A stretch of 5,065 bases of DNA from Pseudomonadota bacterium (lineage in GTDB: Bacteria > Myxococcota > Myxococcia > Myxococcales > Anaeromyxobacteraceae), in NCBI GenBank assembly GCA_023411405.1, contig JAEYOU010000123.1:1-5065 (forward strand). Reading direction: 5' to 3'. This document shows, piece by piece, positions 1 to 5,065 of the stretch. Below the pieces are notes generated by a model, which was not told the DNA's origin, did no database searches, and saw nothing but the letters and a program-made list of their open reading frames with translations. A program made the position numbers and the translations under genes. How positions within the stretch are numbered: position 1 is the stretch's first letter; each line of letters opens with the position of its first letter.

Positions 1-48
<48 letters not shown>

Positions 49-57
49 CGGGCTCCG

Positions 58-1275
58 CTACTCCACCGGCGGCTTGCCGTTCGGCCGCCGCAGGAAGGCG
101 GGGATGTCGAACTGGTCGTCGTCCGGCCGGTAGACGGGCGGCTCGCGGCGCAGCGAGACCGGGGTCCGCTGCAGCGCCGGGGCGGTGACGAGGGCGGGCT
201 CGCGCCGCCCGGCCGGCTTCGCGTCGGCGGGCAGGGGCGGGGGCACGGAGCGCAGCGCCGGGGCCTCGCGCACCGCCTCGACCGGCTCCGCCCGGCGCGC
301 CATCGCCCGGCTCCGCTCGTCGCGCGCCTGGAACCCGGTGGCGATCACGGTGATCTTCACCTCGTTCCCGAGCCGCTCGTCGATCACCGACCCGAAGATG
401 ATGTTCGCCTCGGGGTCGGCCGCGGACTGGGCCATCGACACCGCCTCGTTCACCTCGAACAGCGTGAGGCTCGGGCCGCCGGTGATGTTGACGAGGAGGC
501 CGGTCGCGCCGTCGAGGGTGACGTCCTCGAGGAGCGGCGAGTTGATGGCCGCCTGCATCGCCTCCACCGCGCGCCGGTCGCCGCTCGACCGGCCGGTCCC
601 CATGAGCGCCATGCCCTGGCTGCTCATGATCGTCCGGACGTCGGCGAAGTCGACGTTGACGATGCCGTGCACCGTGATGAGGTCGGAGATGCCCTGCACC
701 GCGTTGAGGAGCACCTCGTCGGCCCGCTTGAACGCGTCGGCGAGGGACATGTCCTCGCCGGCCACCGAGAGGAGGCGCTGGTTGGGGATGACGATGAGGG
801 TGTCCACCGCCGCGCCGAGCTCGGCGAGCCCCGCCTCGGCCTGCTTGCGCCGCCGGTTGCCCTCGAAGAGGAAGGGCTTCGTGACGACGCCCACCGTGAG
901 GGCCCCGGAGGCCTTGGCGATGTCGGCCACCACCGGGCCGGCGCCGGTGCCGGTGCCGCCGCCCATGCCGGCGGTGACGAACACCATGTCCGCGCCCTCG
1001 AGCGCGGCGGCGATGGCGTCCTTCTCCTCGAGCGCCGCGGTGCGGCCGACCTCGGGGTTGGCGCCCGCGCCCAGCCCGCGCGAGGCGTTCTTGCCGAGCG
1101 GGATCTTCACCGCCGCCTGGTTGACGCGGAGCGCCTGGAGGTCGGTGTTGGCGGCGATGAACTCCACGCCCTCGAGGCGCGCCGCGACCATCGTGTTGAT
1201 GGCGTTGCCGCCGCCGCCGCCCACGCCGATGACCTTGATCTTCGCCGCGTCCTGCCTGTCCGTGTATTCGATCAT
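58..1275 (-). CDS. ftsZ: Cell division protein FtsZ (tubulin-like GTPase)
   Basis: FtsZ binds and hydrolyses GTP and assembles into cytoplasmic protofilaments that form the division ring at midcell. The protein has 405 residues, a normal length. The N-terminal nucleotide-binding domain shows VGGGGGNAIN (18-27), ANTD (42-45), the tubulin signature GGGTGTG (105-111) and FEGNRRR (137-143), with E138 and R142 at the usual GTP-contact positions. The T7 synergy loop that completes the catalytic site of the next subunit is GIVNVDFAD (204-212), with N207, D209 and D212. The polymerisation core ends near residue 315. A proline- and arginine-rich linker of roughly 70 residues follows, then the conserved C-terminal peptide DIPAFLRR (390-397), which binds FtsA. 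The ATG at 1275 gives the standard N-terminus and lies 14 bases after the ftsA stop. Upstream there is only a GGGG stretch (1282-1285) and no clear GGAGG, so translation is probably coupled to ftsA (inference). The stop is TAG. Confidence 0.98.
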   Translation of the reverse strand: MIEYTDRQDAAKIKVIGVGGGGGNAINTMVAARLEGVEFIAANTDLQALRVNQAAVKIPLGKNASRGLGAGANPEVGRTAALEEKDAIAAALEGADMVFVTAGMGGGTGTGAGPVVADIAKASGALTVGVVTKPFLFEGNRRRKQAEAGLAELGAAVDTLIVIPNQRLLSVAGEDMSLADAFKRADEVLLNAVQGISDLITVHGIVNVDFADVRTIMSSQGMALMGTGRSSGDRRAVEAMQAAINSPLLEDVTLDGATGLLVNITGGPSLTLFEVNEAVSMAQSAADPEANIIFGSVIDERLGNEVKITVIATGFQARDERSRAMARRAEPVEAVREAPALRSVPPPLPADAKPAGRREPALVTAPALQRTPVSLRREPPVYRPDDDQFDIPAFLRRPNGKPPVE

Positions 1276-1289
1276 GGCTCGCCCCGCGA

Positions 1290-2522
<1,233 letters not shown>

Positions 2523-2529
2523 GACCACC

Positions 2530-2535
2530 ACCTCC
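2530..2535 (-). promoter_or_regulatory. Ribosome binding site of ftsA
   Basis: The minus strand reads GGAGGT here, a near-perfect Shine-Dalgarno, with 7 bases between it and the ATG at 2522. It decides the start in favour of 2522 over the in-frame ATG at 2588. Confidence 0.85.
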
Positions 2536-2570
2536 GGGCGTGTCCGCGCCGTCGCGCTTTCGCCCACCAG

Positions 2571-2586
2571 GAGCCCTCTCGGGCTC
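2571..2586 (-). promoter_or_regulatory. Perfect GNRA-type hairpin in the ftsQ-ftsA gap
   Basis: On the minus strand the sequence is GAGCCC-GAGA-GGGCTC: a perfect 6-bp stem closed by a GAGA loop, which fits the stable GNRA tetraloop class. It lies 48 bases before the ftsA start, in the middle of the 98-base gap after ftsQ. No U-tract follows, so it is unlikely to be an intrinsic terminator. It could act as an RNA-processing or stability element, or shield the ATG at 2588, whose G is the first base of the stem. The structure is visible directly; its function is inference. Confidence 0.5.
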
Positions 2587-2620
2587 ATCCCACCGCGCCA
2601 CGTCTCCGGGGCGCGTCCCG

Positions 2621-3490
2621 CTACCGCCGCCCGGCCGTCTCCGGCCGATGAGCAGTCCCGGGCCCACCGCCTGCTGCTGCCACTTCCCCCGCGAACCGGA
2701 CCGCCACCCACTCCGGGTGGCGGCGGTTGTCGAGGTGGATCACCTGCGCCTTCCGGGGCTCCGCCGCGAGCGAGGGCAGGAGCCGGGAGAGGCGGGAGAG
2801 CTTCGCGTCCAGCCCGCGCAGGCCGAGCCGGATCTCGGTGCCGTCGCCGGTCACCACGGTCGTGCCGAACACCGGATCGACGTGGATCTCCGAGATGGGC
2901 GCCCGCGCGTCGAGCCGCGCCGCGGACCAGCGGCCGGCGAGCGCCACCGCGCCGGCCAGCACCTGCTCCACCTCGGCGCGGCGCGCCAGGTACGCCTCGC
3001 GATCGATCCCCGTCACCACGGGGAGGTCGAGGCCGAGCCCCGGCACTGCCCGGTCGAAGATCCGCCCCGCCTCGTTCACGAGGTAGAGCTCGTCGAGCGA
3101 CACGAGGGCGGCGGCCTGGTGCTCGCGCACGGTGATCTCGAGGGTCCCGCTCCAGAGCTCCCGGTCCACCTCGGCGCGCGCGACCCACGGCTGGTGCTGG
3201 AGCGTCGCCTCGACGAGGCCGGGATCGACGAGCAGCAGGTGGTCGCCGCGCTGGACCGGGAGGACCGTGAGGAGCTGATCGGCGGTCAGGCGCGAGAGGC
3301 CGTGGAACCGGATCTCGCGGACCCGGAGCCGCTCGCCGCCGAACACCGCGCGGTGGGCCCCGAGGGCGAGGAGGCCGAGGAGGAGGAGCGCGGCCACGGT
3401 GGGGCCCACGAGGTGGAGCAGCCGCACCAGCTTCTGCCGGCGCTCCCCAGGGACCTGGTCCACCCGCCGCCGATTGACTCCTCGCGCCAC
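2621..3490 (-). CDS. ftsQ: Cell division protein FtsQ (bitopic POTRA-domain divisome protein)
   Basis: FtsQ is a single-pass inner-membrane protein that, in the model bacteria, joins FtsB and FtsL and connects the cytoplasmic ring with septal peptidoglycan synthesis. The 289-residue product has a short basic cytoplasmic tail (1-22) rich in Arg and Lys. One hydrophobic segment follows at about 23-47 (core TVAALLLLGLLALG, 31-44). A POTRA domain spans about 54-127, containing VREIRFHGLSRLTADQLL (57-74), LVEATLQHQPWVARAEV (92-108) and LEITVREHQAAALV (117-130). The FtsQ beta domain follows, with LYLVNEAGRIFD (135-146), LPVVTG (156-161) and a C-terminal part reaching VIHLDNR (250-256). The last 20 or so residues are Gly/Pro/Arg-rich and probably disordered. 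The start is GTG at 3490 with GGGAGA 5 bases upstream. The identity rests on domain layout plus position directly before ftsA, because FtsQ is poorly conserved in sequence. Confidence 0.92.
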   Translation of the reverse strand: MARGVNRRRVDQVPGERRQKLVRLLHLVGPTVAALLLLGLLALGAHRAVFGGERLRVREIRFHGLSRLTADQLLTVLPVQRGDHLLLVDPGLVEATLQHQPWVARAEVDRELWSGTLEITVREHQAAALVSLDELYLVNEAGRIFDRAVPGLGLDLPVVTGIDREAYLARRAEVEQVLAGAVALAGRWSAARLDARAPISEIHVDPVFGTTVVTGDGTEIRLGLRGLDAKLSRLSRLLPSLAAEPRKAQVIHLDNRRHPEWVAVRFAGEVAAAGGGPGTAHRPETAGRR

Positions 3491-3737
3491 GCGCTTCTCC
3501 CGCCGCCCGCCGACACGCCGCCGCCTCCGCGCGCGGCGCGGTTGCGGGCGGTATCACCCGACGGCAGCATGCCGGAGGGGCGGGGCTCCGCAAGTTTTTG
3601 GCGGTCGCAGATCCCGAAGGATTCGCGGCGACAGGCCGCGGGCCGAGCCTGGCGGGATGCTCCCGGCCTTTCCGCCCGAGCGCAGCCGCCGCCGGAGGCG
3701 GCCGCGGAGTCGAAGGCGGGCTCGTCCACGGGAGGAG
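3491..3737. other. Intergenic spacer upstream of ftsQ
   Basis: These 247 bases separate the methyltransferase stop from the ftsQ start, both on the minus strand. No gene is supported; the open frame crossing it into ftsQ is a GC-rich shadow. A 6-bp stem with a 3-base loop (gccgcc/ggcggc, 3688-3702) lies about 35 bases after the methyltransferase stop but has no T-tract, so termination there is only possible. A small A/T-rich patch at 3592-3599 (AAAAACTT on the minus strand), about 100 bases before ftsQ, is the only low-GC spot where a promoter might lie. I cannot assign convincing -35 and -10 boxes. Confidence 0.5.
3496..3501 (-). promoter_or_regulatory. Ribosome binding site of ftsQ
   Basis: The minus strand reads GGGAGA, with its GGAG core 6 bases before the GTG at 3490. 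This supports a GTG start for ftsQ. Confidence 0.7.
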
Positions 3738-4409
3738 TCAGCGCACGATCGAGATCGAGAGGCCGTCCAGCTGGTTCCGGAGGATCGGCAAGATGATCGA
3801 GTCGAGCCGCGGGTGCGCGGCGAGCCGGGCGTTGAAGGTCCGGATCCCCTGCACGTGGGCGTCGGCGTGGTGTGGGTCGAGCACGCGGCCGTTCCGGAGC
3901 ACGTTGTCGGCGAGGAGCAGCGTGCCGGGGCGCGCGAGCTGCACCGCGAGGTCGAGGTACTCGGGGTAGCTCTCCTTGTCGGCGTCGACGAAGACGACGT
4001 CGAACGGGGGCTCGCCGGCGGCGATCATGGCCCGCAGCGACGCGGCGGCCTGCCCTTCGCGCACCTCGACGGCGCCCGAGACGCCGGCGCGCGCCAGGTT
4101 CCGCCGCGCCACCTCGGCGTGGTGCGCGTCGAGCTCGAGCGTCACCAGCCGGCCGCCGGGGCAGAGCGCGCGCGCGAGCCAGACGGTGCTGTAGCCGCCG
4201 AGCGTCCCGATCTCGAGGATGCGCTCGGGCCGGACGAGCCGGGCGAGGAGGTGGAGGAGCTTCCCCTCGTTCGGCGAGACGGCGATCTCCGGGAGCCCGG
4301 CCGCGGCGGCGTCCGCGCGCCCCTCCGTGAGCGCCGGGTCGGGCGCGACGAACAGCTCCTCCACGTACCGGTCCACGCGCTCCGCGAGCGCACCGTCGAA
4401 GGGGTGCAT
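3738..4409 (-). CDS. Class I SAM-dependent O-methyltransferase (catechol/caffeoyl-CoA type)
   Basis: The product is expected to move a methyl group from S-adenosylmethionine to a hydroxyl of a small, often catechol-like substrate, using a divalent metal; the real substrate cannot be read from the sequence. The 223 residues match the usual 200-230 of the Methyltransf_3 family. Visible marks are the helix before the fold (VSPNEGKLLHLLARL, 44-58), SAM motif I EIGTLGGYS (66-74) and the acidic strand end LELD (91-94) that would hold the SAM ribose. FDVVFVDADKESYPEYLDL (136-154) carries D142, and LLLADNVL (164-171) carries D168 and N169; these three are the standard metal ligands. No signal peptide is seen, so it should be cytoplasmic. 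ATG 4409 is preferred because the family fold starts soon after it, although no good Shine-Dalgarno precedes it. The open frame continues upstream to 4922, but that part encodes transposase remnant and spacer. SafC-like enzymes of myxobacterial secondary metabolism belong to this family, but nothing nearby suggests a biosynthetic cluster. Confidence 0.92.
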   Translation of the reverse strand: MHPFDGALAERVDRYVEELFVAPDPALTEGRADAAAAGLPEIAVSPNEGKLLHLLARLVRPERILEIGTLGGYSTVWLARALCPGGRLVTLELDAHHAEVARRNLARAGVSGAVEVREGQAAASLRAMIAAGEPPFDVVFVDADKESYPEYLDLAVQLARPGTLLLADNVLRNGRVLDPHHADAHVQGIRTFNARLAAHPRLDSIILPILRNQLDGLSISIVR

Positions 4410-4609
4410 GACGGGCTTGTGGCCCGGGAGGTCCGGGCGCGCACAGAAAAGATGGGACCGGGCCCGTCGCGCCGCCGCGCGCGGGCGCAGAGACCGTGAA
4501 GGTATCGCCCGGGTAGCTCGCCGAGTTCCTGTTCGTGGTCGCCAGCGAGCAGCCGGCCGGCTTGCTCGCCTGGCTTCGTCTTCCGGCTCGCAGGCTCGCC
4601 GGGTCGCCC
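4410..4609. other. Non-coding spacer between methyltransferase and transposase remnant
   Basis: I find no supported gene here. The stretch probably includes the original downstream end of the insertion element, but I cannot locate a terminal inverted repeat or target duplication because the other end of the element is not visible. It holds three copies of gctcgcc on the plus strand (4516-4522, 4564-4570, 4594-4600) and the long inverted repeat listed separately. Any promoter of the methyltransferase should lie at its low-coordinate end, where the only non-GC patch is cagaaaaga at 4444-4452. Confidence 0.45.
4542..4573. repeat. Imperfect inverted repeat, 15 pairs with two single-base bulges
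   Basis: On the plus strand cca-gcgagca-gccgg (4542-4556) pairs with ccggc-tgctcgc-tgg (4557-4573), leaving T4562 and C4570 unpaired. The centre, gccggccggc (4552-4561), is itself palindromic. On the minus strand it lies about 37 bases after the last stop codon of the transposase remnant. It may be the terminator-like or end structure of the old insertion element, or may simply form a strong hairpin. No T-tract follows on either strand. Confidence 0.6.
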
Positions 4610-4619
4610 TCAGGAGGGC
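4606..4619. repeat. Short perfect inverted repeat over the transposase stop
   Basis: gccctc (4606-4611) and gagggc (4614-4619) form a 6-bp perfect inverted repeat with a 2-base centre, spanning the final TGA of the transposase remnant. In GC-rich DNA such a repeat can arise by chance; no role is claimed. Confidence 0.4.
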
Positions 4620-4922
4620 AGGCCCATCGTCACGAGCTTCATCAGGTTGAAGCTCAGAGATCACGCGGCGGACTTGCCGAACCCCGGGACCAGCTGTGGT
4701 TGGTCCACCCCGCGGTTCGTGACGTCCGCCCCCACGATGAAGCCGCTGCTGTCCGTGGCGAGCTGCACGTTGTACGCAAGCCGGTAGCCCGCCGTCGGCC
4801 ATCTTCACCACCCGGCATTCGGCATCCGTCGTGCTGACCCTGATCTCACCACGGCGCTTCGCATCCGACGGCTTCGCGGCGTCGCGCTCGGCCCGACCGC
4901 AGTCCATGGGACGCCCGGCCAA
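4610..4922 (-). pseudogene. IS1182-like DDE transposase remnant, frameshifted and internally deleted
   Basis: The minus strand from 4922 encodes ERDAAKPSDAKRRGEIRVSTTD and continues to VVKMADGG, the hallmark block of IS1182-type transposases (typically RVSTTDPEARVMKMADGG). The match then moves to another frame: YRLAYNVQLATDSSGFIVG and ADVTNRGVDQPQLVP follow if one G is removed from GGCGGGCTAC (the ccc run at 4788-4790 on the plus strand). A TGA interrupts soon after GKSAA, at about 4661-4663. In the same frame beyond it is SLSFNLMKLVTMGLPS and a TGA at 4610-4612, which resembles the extreme C-terminus of such transposases. The stretch between, which should carry the later catalytic Asp and Glu, is missing. 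The frame is open upstream to 5063 but shows no clear homology or start there. The gene is non-functional. Family assignment is from remembered motifs, not a search. Confidence 0.8.
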
Positions 4923-5065
4923 CTCGCTCGCCGTCGCGAGCCGCCGGAGCGCCGGAGCCCGGCCCCCGCGGAGCGGTACACCGAGGGCGCGCAGCCCCGT
5001 GGAACGAAGTCCGCGCGCGGCGCGGACCCAGCGCAGCGGGCGCGCGCCTGTCCGAAGCCGGCCAC
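4923..5065. other. GC-rich stretch at window edge, possibly decayed transposase head
   Basis: The minus-strand frame of the transposase remnant stays open here, and the part next to 4922 (LRRLATASEL) could be the variable Ala/Glu-rich linker before the RVSTTD block. The rest has no recognisable motif in any frame and no good start codon. It may be degraded transposase or unrelated sequence; the window edge prevents a decision. Confidence 0.35.

Noticed and set aside
2523..3593. 357-codon N-terminal extension of ftsA
   Set aside because: It overlaps ftsQ in another frame and has Pro/Arg/Ala-rich shadow composition. The ribosome site and conserved N-terminus place the start at 2522.
3573..3599. 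Plus-strand stem cggag/ctccg followed by TTTTT, resembling an intrinsic terminator
   Set aside because: There is no plus-strand gene upstream to terminate, the stem is only 5 bp with an 8-base loop, and the T-run starts four bases after it.
3286..3729. 147-codon minus-strand open frame in the spacer before ftsQ
   Set aside because: Its second half overlaps ftsQ out of frame and its first half has no domain, so the spacer is left non-coding.
3399..4499. 366-codon plus-strand open frame opposite the methyltransferase and spacer
   Set aside because: It is a composition shadow rich in Arg/Glu/Val/Gly repeats. The opposite strand has all motifs of a real O-methyltransferase.
4805..5065. 86-codon minus-strand open frame from the window edge
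   Set aside because: It runs out of frame with the recognisable transposase block it overlaps, and its composition is shadow-like.

Overview
The window is very GC-rich, with strong G/C preference at third codon positions. It carries the end of a bacterial division-and-cell-wall (dcw) cluster on the minus strand, in the order ftsQ (2621-3490), ftsA (1290-2522), ftsZ (58-1275). The FtsA and FtsZ sequences and the codon use look like Myxococcota (Deltaproteobacteria in the older scheme), most probably an Anaeromyxobacter-like organism. That assignment is by recognition and was not searched. The run of C at the very first base and a transposon remnant at the other edge suggest a short draft or metagenomic contig.

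Reading in the direction of transcription, from high to low coordinates: positions 4610 to about 4922, possibly to 5065, hold a decayed IS1182-like transposase with a frameshift, an in-frame stop and an internal deletion. Positions 4410-4609 are non-coding and contain a long imperfect inverted repeat. Positions 3738-4409 encode an intact class I SAM-dependent O-methyltransferase of the catechol/caffeoyl-CoA type. Positions 3491-3737 are a 247-base spacer that probably contains the promoter for the division genes, though no clear promoter can be named. Then follow ftsQ, a 98-base gap with a perfect GNRA-type hairpin and a strong ribosome binding site, ftsA, a 14-base gap, and ftsZ. Positions 1-48 are 36 C followed by 12 G.

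The three division proteins act together. FtsZ polymerises into the cytokinetic ring, FtsA tethers it to the membrane through its C-terminal amphipathic helix and binds the conserved C-terminal peptide of FtsZ, and FtsQ is the bitopic membrane protein that links early to late divisome proteins. All key motifs are intact. The O-methyltransferase shows no functional link to division. It sits where mur or ddl genes usually precede ftsQ.

I see no new biological system here. The points most worth a second look are the homopolymer end, the hairpin before ftsA, the unusual gene upstream of ftsQ, and the transposase remnant whose head is in frame with the methyltransferase.
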